Translations under genes and position numbers: made by a program | Source of the DNA: Chersky-840 sp050011815 | GTDB taxonomy: Bacteria > Actinomycetota > Acidimicrobiia > Acidimicrobiales > UBA8190 | Length of the DNA stretch: 64,000 nucleotides | Assembly: GCA_050011815.1 (NCBI GenBank) | Contig: JBEKIJ010000002.1 | Location: 140,184-204,183, forward strand | Direction: 5' to 3' | Notes under the pieces: generated by a model | The model's input: only the letters and a program-made list of their open reading frames with translations | Told to the model about the DNA's origin: nothing | The model's database searches: none | Shown here: positions 1 to 8,185 of the stretch, one piece after another | How the letters are laid out: each line of letters begins with the position of its first letter | How positions within the stretch are numbered: the stretch's first letter is position 1

Positions 1-2105
1 GTGTAGTGATCGGCGCTGCTGGTGGCGCTCGTTCCCCCCGGGGTGACGACCGTGACGTCCACGACGCCCGCCTCGCCTGCAGGGGCCGTCGTGGTGATGG
101 AGGTGACGCTTGCGACGCTGAAGGCGGTCGCGGCGGCGGTACCGAAGTAGACGGCCGAGGCTCCGGTGAAGCTGGTGCCCGTGACGGTCACCGACGTCCC
201 CCCTGCCGCCGATCCCGAGGGGGGCGACACGCCGGTGACCGTCGGCAAGGAGAAGTACGTGAAGCGGTCCTCGTTGCCCAAGACGTTCGTCCCGCTGGGG
301 TTGGTCACCGTGACGTCGACGATGCCCGCCGACTCCGCCGGGGCAGCCGCGGTGATCTGCGTCGCACTGTTGACGGTGAACGACGTGGCCGGCGAGGCGC
401 CGAATTCCACGACGGTCGTGCCCGTCAGGTTGGTGCCGTTGATGGTCACCGACGTGGCCCCCGAGGTGGTAGAGAAGGGACAGACCCCGGTGACCACGGG
501 CACCGTCGACGACGCGGTGCCCGACCACGTCACCACCTGGGGCGCGGAGACAGCCGAAATGGGCGCGCTTCCCCCTTGGTCGATGCGGGCAACGAAGCGG
601 TCATGGGATGCCGCCCATTGACTCACGGTGACGCCCAGAGTCGTGCTCCCGGTGTTCGACGCCACCAAGGACCCCGCCGGGTCGCCCGGCGTGAGCTCGG
701 AGCCCAAGTTTCCGTGCGCACTGTTGGCCGCGTCGTTCAGGTACGAGAGCCCGTACACCTGCTCGATGGAGTGGAGGATCCCTGCCTGGTCGACCGGGGT
801 GCTGTCGTTGGCCGCACCGGCCAGAGCCTGACTGATGATGAAGCCGGGGATGTGGCCGCCGGCTCCACCCCCGAGGCCGCTCGTATCGGAGTCCGCCCCC
901 TCGTCGAAGGTGAGGATGATCTGGCCGCCCTGTTGGTACCACTGGGTTTGCTGGATGGCCGGGATCTCCTGGGAGAGCCAGGTGTCACCGGTCGACAGCG
1001 GCCCGTCGTGCATGTCGTCGAGCATGTTGGGAGTCGCCCACACGAATGCCGGGGGGTCGGGGCTATTGAGGTCCGAGACCATGCTCGACAGTGGCTTGAG
1101 GTGCGTCCCCAGGTCGCCGGCCAGGTCGGGGAAGTAGACGAACGGGTCGTGGTGCTGGACGTAGAGCGGATCGCCGAAACCGTCCTGGCAGCCGACGTCA
1201 CCCCCCGAGTACCCGTCCGAGGGAATGTTCTCCATGTACCCCGACCAGCTGATCCCGGCGTTGTCGAGTTGATTGGCGAGATTGGCCGTCCCCTCGCAGC
1301 CCGTTCCCACCGCGCAGTCCGTGGTCACGCCCTGGGTCGACCCGGACAAGAGCTCCAGGTAGTTCGGGAGACTGGGGTGGGCCACGGCATAGTTCTGCGT
1401 CAGCTGTGGGTAGTCGGCCGCCAGCGTGTTGTTGATGTACGGCAGCGAGCCATTGCCGATGACCCCGCCCGTCGACTCGTTCTCCATCATGATCACCATC
1501 ACGTGGGCGGGACGGGGCGTCTCGTCCACGATCGACAGGCTGTCCGGACTGGTCGGCGCCGGGCTGGCAGTGGCGGTGAGCGTCACCGACTGACCGGTCG
1601 TCGGCGTGTTGCTGCTCGCCGACAGCGTGGTCGAGAACCCCCCGCTCGAATAGGTATAGGTGTATTGGTCGGCCACGCTCGTCATGCTCGTCCCCATGGA
1701 CGTCGTGACGGTGACGTCCACCGTGGTGGTCTGCGTCGAGGAGGACACCGTAAGTGCCGGGGCAGTCGCTGTGAGCGAGGAATCGCTGGTCACGTTGAAA
1801 GTCGTGGCCGGACTCGACCCGAAGTCGACCCCGGTGGCTCCTGTGAAGCCCGTGCCGGTCACCACGACCGACGTGCCCCCGGTGCTGGGCCCCGACAGGG
1901 GGCTCACCCCGGTGACCACGGGGGTGGCCGCGGCGCCGGCCACGCTCGTCGGGTGGCCTCCCACCACGGGAAGAACCACCACGATGACCGTCGCCACAGC
2001 CGAGGCGCACGCCACGGACCAACAGGCGGTGCGGGTGGCGACCCGCCCCCTCGGCGGTGTCTCGGGAAGCGACGTGGCGCCGGGCGCGAATCCGAGGTGC
2101 CTCAC
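1..2105 (-). CDS. Secreted phosphoesterase (PF04185-like) with IPT/TIG repeats, 3' end outside window
   Basis: The frame is open from a GTG at 2105 to the left edge, so the C-terminus is missing. Residues about 25-48 form a signal anchor (ASAVATVIVVVLPVVG). An IPT/TIG domain follows (VVTGVSPLSGPSTGGTSVVV). The phosphoesterase domain starts near residue 200 with VMVIMMENES and contains SLPNYLELLSGSTQGVTTDC and ILTFDEGADSD, the layout of the acid phosphatase/phospholipase C-like family. At least two more IPT/TIG repeats follow (TVTGVSPPSGSAAGGTSV). It is probably a cell-surface phosphomonoesterase or phosphodiesterase; the substrate cannot be read from sequence. The start overlaps the stop of the upstream small gene by 4 bp (GTGA). 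The same frame stays open further upstream, but without the GC3 bias of real coding, so I keep the GTG. Confidence 0.85.
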   Translation of the reverse strand, partial: MRHLGFAPGATSLPETPPRGRVATRTACWSVACASAVATVIVVVLPVVGGHPTSVAGAAATPVVTGVSPLSGPSTGGTSVVVTGTGFTGATGVDFGSSPATTFNVTSDSSLTATAPALTVSSSTQTTTVDVTVTTSMGTSMTSVADQYTYTYSSGGFSTTLSASSNTPTTGQSVTLTATASPAPTSPDSLSIVDETPRPAHVMVIMMENESTGGVIGNGSLPYINNTLAADYPQLTQNYAVAHPSLPNYLELLSGSTQGVTTDCAVGTGCEGTANLANQLDNAGISWSGYMENIPSDGYSGGDVGCQDGFGDPLYVQHHDPFVYFPDLAGDLGTHLKPLSSMVSDLNSPDPPAFVWATPNMLDDMHDGPLSTGDTWLSQEIPAIQQTQWYQQGGQIILTFDEGADSDTSGLGGGAGGHIPGFIISQALAGAANDSTPVDQAGILHSIEQVYGLSYLNDAANSAHGNLGSELTPGDPAGSLVASNTGSTTLGVTVSQWAASHDRFVARIDQGGSAPISAVSAPQVVTWSGTASSTVPVVTGVCPFSTTSGATSVTINGTNLTGTTVVEFGASPATSFTVNSATQITAAAPAESAGIVDVTVTNPSGTNVLGNEDRFTYFSLPTVTGVSPPSGSAAGGTSVTVTGTSFTGASAVYFGTAAATAFSVASVTSITTTAPAGEAGVVDVTVVTPGGTSATSSADHY

Positions 2106-2428
2106 GGGCCCATCACCAGGCCAAGGGCACGGAACTCCGCCTGGCTCGCCTCCATCAACGGCAAGAACTCCTCCATCGGCACCCAGGACGAGCAGATCCG
2201 CTCTGAGACAACCGCCTCCTCGGAGTGGCACCGCCTCGAGTCCGTGACCGATGCCCAAGCCCGCGCTGCATGGCCATTACCCCTCGAATCATGCGCGCCC
2301 TGAACGCCGAAGTGGTCGATGCCTGCCGGCGAGGAACGCCGCGGCTCGGCCGCTTCCCACATCACGTCGACAGGTGCCCGCGGGGTGTTGAGCACGAAGT
2401 GCACAATGCGCCCCGTCCTTCGCCGCAA
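2102..2428 (-). CDS. Hypothetical protein, possibly a remnant
   Basis: A reading frame of up to 108 residues ends in a 4-bp overlap with the GTG start of the phosphoesterase gene, which suggests translational coupling. The last 40 codons have almost exclusively G or C in third position, as genuine genes here do, and encode an amphipathic stretch (SSWVPMEEFLPLMEASQAEF). The N-terminal half is less convincing; GTG codons inside the frame give shorter alternatives. No domain is recognised. It could be a small gene or the 3' end of a decayed one. Confidence 0.35.
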   Translation of the reverse strand: MRRRTGRIVHFVLNTPRAPVDVMWEAAEPRRSSPAGIDHFGVQGAHDSRGNGHAARAWASVTDSRRCHSEEAVVSERICSSWVPMEEFLPLMEASQAEFRALGLVMGP

Positions 2429-2561
2429 CCGTCACCACGGCGATCGAACCGGTCGGAGAGGAAGGCCTGCCGTCTGGCCACGCCGGAATGAGGTGTAGCG
2501 TCAGGGTGCTCAGCTTGAGCCACAGCACCCCCGCTCACGGGGGGAAGATAGGCGGTCCATC

Positions 2562-3152
2562 ATGGGACCAGACCGAGTCGGAAAGATCCTCGATTTCCGC
2601 GCTTCATCCGACATCTCCGGGCACCGTCCCCTTCCCCCCCATTCGTCAGATCTCTCCGGGGCCGACACGACGTCGATCGATCTCCTGGCCGAGGTCGATC
2701 ACATCTTCGAGATGCGGTCACGACGAATGCATCACTCGGCTGACATGCAGTCGCAGGCTGACACCGAGAACACGCGACTCCAAGACGAGTTTGCGTCGGT
2801 GTGTGTAGAGACCATCGAACCCGCCATGCAGGGCTTTTTGGAACGTTTGCGCATGAACGGCGGGGGCGGACTCCTCGAAATACGCGAAGGCGTGCGGGGA
2901 GCAGGCGTTTCGCCGCGGGTGAGGCTCTGGATGTCACTGTCGGGTGAGCTCATCGGCCGTCCTCGACAGGATCAGCATCCCTATCTCCAGCTTGATTTCG
3001 ATATGGCCCAACAGCGGGTGAATGTCGCCGAGGGCGACATGTGGAAGGGACATGGAACCTCAGGCCCGGCCGAGACGTGGATGACCTCTGAGATCACCGC
3101 AGAGCTGGTCACGCAATCGCTCCTTCACATCCTGAGGCGCGCCGCGCTGTAG
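2562..3152 (+). CDS. Hypothetical protein
   Basis: A 196-residue protein that I do not recognise. It has a hydrophilic N-terminal tail (residues 1-40), a helical region about 42-95 rich in Glu, Arg and Met (EVDHIFEMRSRRMHHSADM), a glycine run (NGGGG), then a mixed alpha/beta part containing VRLWMSLSGELIGRPRQDQH and ending in a helix (ITAELVTQSLLHILRRAAL). There is no signal peptide or membrane segment, so it is probably cytoplasmic. It is transcribed divergently from the phosphoesterase group and no partner is evident. The codon pattern supports real coding, but no clear Shine-Dalgarno was found, so the start is uncertain; the first methionine after residue 40 is an alternative. Confidence 0.6.
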   Translation: MGPDRVGKILDFRASSDISGHRPLPPHSSDLSGADTTSIDLLAEVDHIFEMRSRRMHHSADMQSQADTENTRLQDEFASVCVETIEPAMQGFLERLRMNGGGGLLEIREGVRGAGVSPRVRLWMSLSGELIGRPRQDQHPYLQLDFDMAQQRVNVAEGDMWKGHGTSGPAETWMTSEITAELVTQSLLHILRRAAL

Positions 3153-3193
3153 CCGTGGCCTCGGCGAACCACCCGGGTTCGCCCTCGAAGCGA

Positions 3194-3388
3194 TTACGAC
3201 CGGCCGGGGAGCATGGCCATCGTCCATTTCCGGAGCCGACTCCGAGGCGCGGATGCTTTCGACGCACCGTCCGCACCTGTGGCACCCTCGGCCGGGACGC
3301 GCCGAGCTGGATCCAGGTACGAACCCGGGGGCTGCATCTGTCCTTTGGCGTCCTGCCACCAGCCGACGGGGGACTGGGCGTAGTTCAC
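3194..3388 (-). CDS. Small protein with a GWWQ...PP motif (tentative)
   Basis: A 64-residue frame from a GTG reads MNYAQSPVGWWQDAKGQMQP and then PPGSYLDPARR. This resembles the short GWWQ(A/D)xDGKWYPP motif seen in many actinobacterial membrane or secretion-associated proteins (recalled, not searched). The C-terminal half is basic (SRLRKWTMAMLPGRS). There is no good ribosome binding site. It lies just downstream of the zinc-ribbon gene on the same strand, so the two could be co-transcribed. It may equally be a chance frame or the remnant of a longer gene. Confidence 0.3.
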   Translation of the reverse strand: MNYAQSPVGWWQDAKGQMQPPGSYLDPARRVPAEGATGADGASKASAPRSRLRKWTMAMLPGRS

Positions 3389-3419
3389 GACACCGTTCCG
3401 ACATTCGCAGTGGCCCACG

Positions 3420-3656
3420 TCATTTTGACCACCGCGAGCTCGTCCTGGTCTCGTCTCCCAACAACCGAGTCCGGCACGGCGGACACAGCCACCACCTCGG
3501 CGGGTCATGCACGCCAATCGACGGATGACGAACGAAATCGAGACGACATCGTCCACACGTCGTGACCGCGTCACTGTGCTCGTTCTCGTCGGTGTCCTCG
3601 TCAGCGAGCTGCGGCGCGACCGCGAGCAGAGGCGGGTGAAAAGGTGAAGTTGTCAT
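3420..3656 (-). CDS. Small zinc-ribbon protein
   Basis: A 78-residue protein with two CxxC pairs, CGRCRLDF and LCPPCRTRLLG, about 20 residues apart: the four ligands of a zinc ribbon. The stretch between them (VRHPSIGVHDPPRWW) is aromatic and polar. A strong Shine-Dalgarno (GAAGGAG) sits about 6 bases before the ATG at 3656, which supports the start. The N-terminal 30 residues are acidic and probably disordered (LADEDTDENEHSD). There is no catalytic motif; a nucleic-acid-binding or metal-buffering role is possible but is inference. It stands alone, with the tentative GWWQ small protein downstream. Confidence 0.6.
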   Translation of the reverse strand: MTTSPFHPPLLAVAPQLADEDTDENEHSDAVTTCGRCRLDFVRHPSIGVHDPPRWWLCPPCRTRLLGDETRTSSRWSK

Positions 3657-4091
3657 GACGCACTCCTTCGGTGATGCCTAGAAGAGGCGTCCAGCCTGCA
3701 CGGGGCGACAACCAGGAAATGGTCGTCCTGCCCAAACGAGGCGTCACTCCCAAGGGGGATGCTTCAAGACTACTACCGAACCTGTGGCGCCTTTGCCTGA
3801 ACGTGGCGTCTGTTGTCGTTGTGACAGGAAGCAGGTGCCGTGGCGCGGACGATGGACGTCCCGTTGCCTAACTCGCAGAAACCCCTGCTGAGCCGCGGTG
3901 ACCGACGGTCCCGAGGAGACAGCCGGGGCTCAGCAGACGGCGGGGCGGACGGGCCGGTCCCGTTGCCCATAGCGGGGGAGCACCCCTAGAGTGGAAGTTG
4001 AATTGAGGCTGTTCCGGCAGCCGGGGGGGCAAGCAGGAACGCTGAGTACCCGGTGCGCGGGTCGCGAACAGTACTGAGAAGGGTAAACATC
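3657..4091. other. Intergenic region with a structured leader candidate
   Basis: No convincing gene on either strand; the available frames lack the local GC3 bias. The part nearest the GH26 gene holds two short hairpins, GGCTG-6-CAGCC near 4006-4021 and ACCCG-5-CGGGT near 4047-4061, followed by GAGAAGGG close to the first ATG. It is probably the promoter and 5' untranslated leader of the GH26-like gene. Confidence 0.4.
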
Positions 4092-4124
4092 ATGTCGGGC
4101 TCTTGGGACAGGGCTTGCGAATGA
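4092..4124 (+). CDS. Possible 10-residue leader peptide
   Basis: An ATG 9 bases after GAGAAGGG opens a 10-codon frame (MSGSWDRACE) whose TGA overlaps the ATG of the GH26-like gene at 4121 (ATGA). The main gene has no separate Shine-Dalgarno, so translation may re-initiate from this mini-ORF. Such short frames also occur by chance. Confidence 0.25.
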   Translation: MSGSWDRACE

Positions 4125-5374
4125 GTCCCCGGGGACGCTCTCATCGCCGACGCTCAGGGCTTCTGACCGGAAGGCTCGTCCTTCCCCAATGGGCGTATGC
4201 CAACCATGGTCGGCGGGGTGCACATTCGGTCGTCCAGCAGTGGCCGCCGTCCCAATTCGTCGGGCGCAGGAGCCCGGCGTCGCACCGGGTGGGGTGGTCA
4301 TGGGCCGTCCTCGGCTCGGTCGTGGTACTCGTCGGGTCGATCACGTTCATCGTCACGTCAGGAAAGGTTCCGGCGTCGACACTGCAAAAGACAAAGCTCG
4401 ACGCGCCCGGATCCGCAGCCCCGACGACTTCTTCGGCACCGAGAGTCACATCGACAACCGGCAGTCACCAAGGACAGGTGACATCTTCGGACTCGAACGA
4501 CGGGATCGCGCGTGGCCTTCCTCTGGGCGACTACGCCGGGGAAGGCAATCCCGCCGGAGTCGCCAGTTTCGCCGCGGCCACGGGCACGCACATCACCTAT
4601 GCCACCGACTACCTCGACAAGGGGGACGGCTGGGCATCGATGGACAGCGCCACCAATATCAAAGCCTGGAGCTCCTCCCCCTATCGATTGGCGATCGGCA
4701 TCCCCATCCTGCCCGGGGTGGGAACGTTGGCCCAGGGAGCCACCGGTGCATACAACCAGTACTTCACCATCCTCGGAGAGAACCTCGTCGCCTACCACGA
4801 GGCCAACGCCATCTTGCGCCTGGGGTGGGAGTTCAACGGCAATTGGTTCACGTGGTCAGTGGCAACGTCGGCCGATGCCGTGAACTTCGTCGCCTTCTGG
4901 CGTCAGATCGTCACCACCTTGCGGGCCGTGCCCGGCGAGAAGTTCAAATTCATGTGGAACCCCAATGGGCCCAGCCCCACGACCTACACGCCGGCACAGG
5001 CCTATCCCGGGAATTCCTACGTGGACTACATCGGGACCGACGTCTATGACAACTTCTGGGGAACCCCGTTCACGCCGTCGGTGGCCTGGGCCCACCAGCT
5101 GTCCCAGCAATGGGGCCTCGACTGGCTGGCTGCGTTCGCGGCCGAGCAGAACAAGCCCATCGCCATCCCCGAATGGTCCGACGAGTTCCGCACCGACGGC
5201 CACGGGCTCGGGGACGATCCCCTCTTCATCGACAACATGGCCGACTGGTTCGTGGCCAACGACGTGGCCTTCGCCAACGTGTGGACTTACGACACCTCCT
5301 CCTCCTACCGGAACAACCTCCTGGACGGCACGTTCCCGAAGGCCCTCGCCCAGTTCAAGGCGGATTTCGGCTGA
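4121..5374 (+). CDS. Secreted GH26-like glycoside hydrolase (beta-mannanase-like), paralogue 1
   Basis: A protein of about 417 residues with a long basic N-terminus, one membrane segment near residues 65-85 (WAVLGSVVVLVGSITFIV), a Ser/Thr/Pro linker and a catalytic domain from about 130 to the end. The domain has the two GH26 signatures: RLGWEFNG, with the presumed acid/base Glu near residue 237, and IPEWS, with the presumed nucleophile Glu near 351. FKFMWNPN and YVDYIGTDVYD lie between them, as in TIM-barrel mannanases. It probably acts outside the membrane on a beta-linked glycan; the true substrate is unknown. The start is the ATG overlapping a 10-codon leader; a TTG at 4103 is the alternative. 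Two paralogues lie at 23.3-26.2 kb. Confidence 0.8.
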   Translation: MSPRGRSHRRRSGLLTGRLVLPQWAYANHGRRGAHSVVQQWPPSQFVGRRSPASHRVGWSWAVLGSVVVLVGSITFIVTSGKVPASTLQKTKLDAPGSAAPTTSSAPRVTSTTGSHQGQVTSSDSNDGIARGLPLGDYAGEGNPAGVASFAAATGTHITYATDYLDKGDGWASMDSATNIKAWSSSPYRLAIGIPILPGVGTLAQGATGAYNQYFTILGENLVAYHEANAILRLGWEFNGNWFTWSVATSADAVNFVAFWRQIVTTLRAVPGEKFKFMWNPNGPSPTTYTPAQAYPGNSYVDYIGTDVYDNFWGTPFTPSVAWAHQLSQQWGLDWLAAFAAEQNKPIAIPEWSDEFRTDGHGLGDDPLFIDNMADWFVANDVAFANVWTYDTSSSYRNNLLDGTFPKALAQFKADFG

Positions 5375-5383
5375 TCCCTTGAT

Positions 5384-6184
5384 TCAAACACCCAGGCTGC
5401 TTTTCGCAGCCGCCTCGAAGATGCGATGGGGAAGGAGCCGTTTGGCCAGGATGCCGACACGCTCACCGGCCTTGCCCACCGAGACCCGGCGAGGGGGGCG
5501 ACGAGCATCGAGGACCTTGTGGACCACGGCGGCGACGGCGTCGGCGCCCACGCCGTTCGCCTCGTCACGCTCCATCACGCCCACCGCTTTTCCGAGCGCA
5601 CCTTTGTAGACATCGTCGTCGGTCGATGATGCGGCCATCTGCCTGTTGGCGGTGAAGTCGGTGTGGACGTTGCCCGGCTCGACCAGGGTCACGTCGATCC
5701 CGAACGGAGCCACCTCGTAGGCCAGCGCTTCGCCCAGCCCCTCGAGCGCGAACTTGCTGACGCTGTAGAAGGCCTGAAAGGGAATGGCCACGATGCCACC
5801 GATCGAGCTGATGAGGACGATGCGGCCACCGCCCCGGGCGCGCATGGCCGGCAGGACGCCCTGCACGACGCGGGTCGCGCCCCACAGGTTGGTCTCCACC
5901 TGGGCCTTGGCCTCGTCGATGGTCGTGTGCTCCACCGCGCCGGCAACCCCCCAACCCGCCGAGGCCACCATGGCATCGATGCGCCCGTGGCGGGAGAGCA
6001 CTTCGGCCACGCCGTCTCGGACCGAATCGTCGCTGTCGACGTCCATGACGAGGCCTTGCCAGGGCCCCGAGGACGTCCCCCGTCTGCTGGCCCCCACAAC
6101 CACCCATCCGGCCTCGTGCAATCGGTCCGCGCAGGCGCGACCGATGCCGGCCGAGGCACCCGTGATCAACACGACCTTGCCCAT
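5384..6184 (-). CDS. SDR family oxidoreductase
   Basis: A 266-residue classical short-chain dehydrogenase. The NAD(P)-binding motif TGASAGIG is at residues 8-15, the structural Asn (NLWG) near 99, the catalytic Ser in ISSIGG near 126, and YSVSK supplies Tyr140 and Lys144, so the tetrad is complete. VEPGNVHTDF follows the active site as is usual in the family. The start is the ATG at 6184, preceded by GAGGGACGGGGG. The protein is cytoplasmic and the substrate is unknown. It converges on the GH26-like gene with only 9 bp between stops; the hypothetical gene at 6196 lies just upstream on the same strand and may share its transcript. Confidence 0.85.
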   Translation of the reverse strand: MGKVVLITGASAGIGRACADRLHEAGWVVVGASRRGTSSGPWQGLVMDVDSDDSVRDGVAEVLSRHGRIDAMVASAGWGVAGAVEHTTIDEAKAQVETNLWGATRVVQGVLPAMRARGGGRIVLISSIGGIVAIPFQAFYSVSKFALEGLGEALAYEVAPFGIDVTLVEPGNVHTDFTANRQMAASSTDDDVYKGALGKAVGVMERDEANGVGADAVAAVVHKVLDARRPPRRVSVGKAGERVGILAKRLLPHRIFEAAAKSSLGV

Positions 6185-6195
6185 GCCCCCGTCCC

Positions 6196-6519
6196 TCAAC
6201 GGGCGCGGGCGTCGCCGCGCGGTGTCCGGCCGAACTGCCAGCGCGAGCGCCGGGAGGGACGGGCCAAGGCCAGCTCTCTGAGCGCCTTGAGCTCGGTCAC
6301 TTGGACGCGGGCTTTTTCCGCCAGCTCAACTTCGCCGCCTTCCGAGGAGATGTTGAACGCGTCCACGCACCTGCTGATGGCCACGTCGATGGCCGAGATG
6401 AGACTCTGGTGCGCCATCTCGTCGAGCACACGAGCTCCTAACCGCTGTGGCATGGTCCGGGGCCTGATCACCCCGATCCTCGGTTCCCGATTGTGCCCTA
6501 GTCGGGCGTGGGCGACCAC
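6196..6519 (-). CDS. Hypothetical helical protein
   Basis: A protein of about 107 residues from a GTG at 6519. The middle is helix-forming (MPQRLGARVLDEMAHQSLIS, then AEKARVQVTELKALRELALA) and the tail is strongly basic (RPSRRSRWQFGRTPRGDARA). No known domain is recognised. The frame continues upstream across the start of the divergent GNAT gene, so I place the start after that gene begins; GGGGGCGAG just before the GTG could be the ribosome binding site. It ends 12 bp before the SDR start, so the two are probably one operon. Confidence 0.5.
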   Translation of the reverse strand: MVAHARLGHNREPRIGVIRPRTMPQRLGARVLDEMAHQSLISAIDVAISRCVDAFNISSEGGEVELAEKARVQVTELKALRELALARPSRRSRWQFGRTPRGDARAR

Positions 6520-6568
6520 CTCGCCCCCGTCGGGTAGAACGAACCTGCGTCTGCCGATTGGAGATCCG

Positions 6569-6862
6569 ATGCCGAGTTCCGATTCGTCCGTACGCGTCGT
6601 CGACGACCCGACGAGGCACAGATACGAGGCATTCGTCGACGACGAGTTGGCAGGGTTCGTCACCTACCGGACGCGACCGGGCGTGGTCGTGCTCGTCCAC
6701 ACCGAGGTGGACCCGGCTTTCGAGGGTCACGGGGTGGGAGGGAGCCTTGCCAAGGCGGCGCTCGACGACGTCGGGTCCAAGGGCCTCAAGGTCGACCCCC
6801 GGTGCCCCTTCATCGCCCGCTATCTCGAGCGACATCCCGAATACGCCGACCTGGTGACGTAA
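6569..6862 (+). CDS. Small GNAT-like N-acetyltransferase (YjdJ type)
   Basis: A 97-residue protein of the short GNAT-like family (Gcn5-related, PF14542 type). It has the family order: a substrate-facing strand pair (YEAFVDDELAGFVTYRTR), the acetyl-CoA strand VVVLVHTEVDPAFEGHGVGG with the GHGVGG pyrophosphate loop, a helix (SLAKAALDDV) and the terminal CPFIARYLERHPEYADL. The length is normal for this family, which lacks the N-terminal part of full GNATs. It is cytoplasmic and the acceptor is unknown. It is transcribed divergently from the hypothetical/SDR pair and followed directly by a hairpin. Confidence 0.8.
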   Translation: MPSSDSSVRVVDDPTRHRYEAFVDDELAGFVTYRTRPGVVVLVHTEVDPAFEGHGVGGSLAKAALDDVGSKGLKVDPRCPFIARYLERHPEYADLVT

Positions 6863-6864
6863 CC

Positions 6865-6880
6865 GGCGGCTTCCGCCGCC
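6865..6880 (+). terminator. GC hairpin after the GNAT gene
   Basis: GGCGGC-TTCC-GCCGCC, a perfect 6-bp stem with a tetraloop, begins 3 bp after the GNAT stop codon. There is no U-tract, so it may be a Rho-independent variant typical of high-GC genomes or an mRNA-end stabiliser. Confidence 0.4.
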
Positions 6881-7051
6881 ACCTGCGCCCGGAGGAAGTC
6901 AAGACCGGATCGGTCAATTGTGGTGGCGGAGTGACAACGGGCGGCCGGTGGTCAGAAAGGGCCTCTGCCCTGGGGAAAGGGCAGCCGAAACCCGGCGGTG
7001 ATCCCGAAGGGCTGATTCAGGCCCTGTCCATGGCGTGCCGATACCTCCCCG

Positions 7052-8035
7052 ATGACGGGGGGAGGCGCAGCGCGCCCGGCGGCAAGCCAGAAGACCACGG
7101 GCCCGACCTGGCTGCGCTTCGGCGGCCTCCTCGCCCTGGGCGAGGTCATCGTGCTCGTCCTGGTCCTTCTGCACTCCGGACCTCCGGTCGGCACCAGCCC
7201 GGGGATCGACCATGTGGCGGCGTCGGCGGGCCCATCCCACGACGTGCCTCACCAGAGCGCATCCGCCCCCGTCGTGCCCACCACGACCCTCCCCGTCAGC
7301 CCCCCGACCACGGTGGCCCCCACCCCGGTAACCCCCACCACGGTGCCTCGGGCCGTCCCCACCCCCACCACGCCTCCGAAGGCGCCGGCTCAGGTCGTCA
7401 CCGCCGCGGGGACCCTGCCGGCCAACATCGCCCCCCAACCCAACTTCCTCCAAAGCTGCTCAGGGGCCCAGTACGACGACTCCGCCGGGTGCGTCACCGC
7501 GTCGCTCCAGGCGATCGCCAACGGCCGCAGCCACGAGGGGCTCGCTCCGATGGTGCTGCCCTCCAATTGGACCCAGCTGTCGCCCCAGCAGCAGATCTTC
7601 GTGGCCACCAACCTCGAACGCACCGTCCGGGGGCTGCCGCCCTTGACGGCCATGGCGACGAGCCTCGACCAGGCGGCCGCTCAGGGGGCCGCCCAGAACA
7701 TCGACCCTCCCCCGCCGGCCGGCTTCCCGTACACCCAGTGGGGGTCGAACTGGGCCGGAGCCGTGGGCAACCCCCTCGAGGCCATCTACTACTGGATGTA
7801 CGACGACGGCGCCGGCACCACCAACGTCGACTGCACTCCGACCAACCAGAGCGGGTGCTGGGGTCACCGCGAGAACATTCTCATGAGGCTGACGTGCACG
7901 GTGTGCGTCATGGGGACAGGGTGGGACAGCACCGGCTACAGCGGTGACCCGAGCATGACCGAACTCCTCGTCGAGACCTCGGGCAACCCGGCTCTCGATT
8001 TCACGTGGCGACAGGAGTCGCCTTTCCTGTCCTGA
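7052..8035 (+). CDS. Membrane-anchored CAP/SCP domain protein
   Basis: A 327-residue protein. Residues about 20-42 form a membrane anchor (LRFGGLLALGEVIVLVLVLL), residues 45-120 are a Pro/Thr/Val linker, and the C-terminal half is a CAP (SCP/PR1) domain: ATNLERTVRGLPPL, WAGAVGNPLEAIYYWMYDDG, then WGHRENILM, the conserved CAP2-like motif with His and Glu. Two Cys pairs (CTPTNQSGC and CTVCVM) fit an extracytoplasmic location. CAP proteins have varied roles; here a wall-associated function is likely but the activity is unknown. The 5' leader (6881-7051) contains a 7-bp hairpin, CTGCCCT-6-AGGGCAG, at 6965-6984. Confidence 0.75.
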   Translation: MTGGGAARPAASQKTTGPTWLRFGGLLALGEVIVLVLVLLHSGPPVGTSPGIDHVAASAGPSHDVPHQSASAPVVPTTTLPVSPPTTVAPTPVTPTTVPRAVPTPTTPPKAPAQVVTAAGTLPANIAPQPNFLQSCSGAQYDDSAGCVTASLQAIANGRSHEGLAPMVLPSNWTQLSPQQQIFVATNLERTVRGLPPLTAMATSLDQAAAQGAAQNIDPPPPAGFPYTQWGSNWAGAVGNPLEAIYYWMYDDGAGTTNVDCTPTNQSGCWGHRENILMRLTCTVCVMGTGWDSTGYSGDPSMTELLVETSGNPALDFTWRQESPFLS

Positions 8036-8185
8036 GGGCGAAAAGACCTTTGGCAGCATTGAATTTCCCGGGCGCCGTTGACAGACCTTCGTACCTGGGG
8101 CAGCCTGGCGCGCGCGCTGATCCCGCTTGTGCCCATCGGGGCACGGAGGTGACCGGCGCCGGGGCATGAAGCAAGGAGGGCTCGC

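Noticed and set aside
3980..4091. c-di-AMP (ydaO-type) or c-di-GMP (GEMM-type) riboswitch upstream of the GH26-like gene
   Set aside because: The conserved segments of either class that I know are not present; only generic hairpins are seen.
4189..5049. A 286-codon frame overlapping the GH26-like gene in another phase
   Set aside because: Arg- and His-rich shadow; the other phase carries both catalytic motifs.
5396..5412. GGCTGC-TTTTC-GCAGCC hairpin as a terminator for the GH26-like gene
   Set aside because: A perfect stem, but wholly inside the SDR coding end and without a following T-run; it may work, but the evidence is too thin for a feature.
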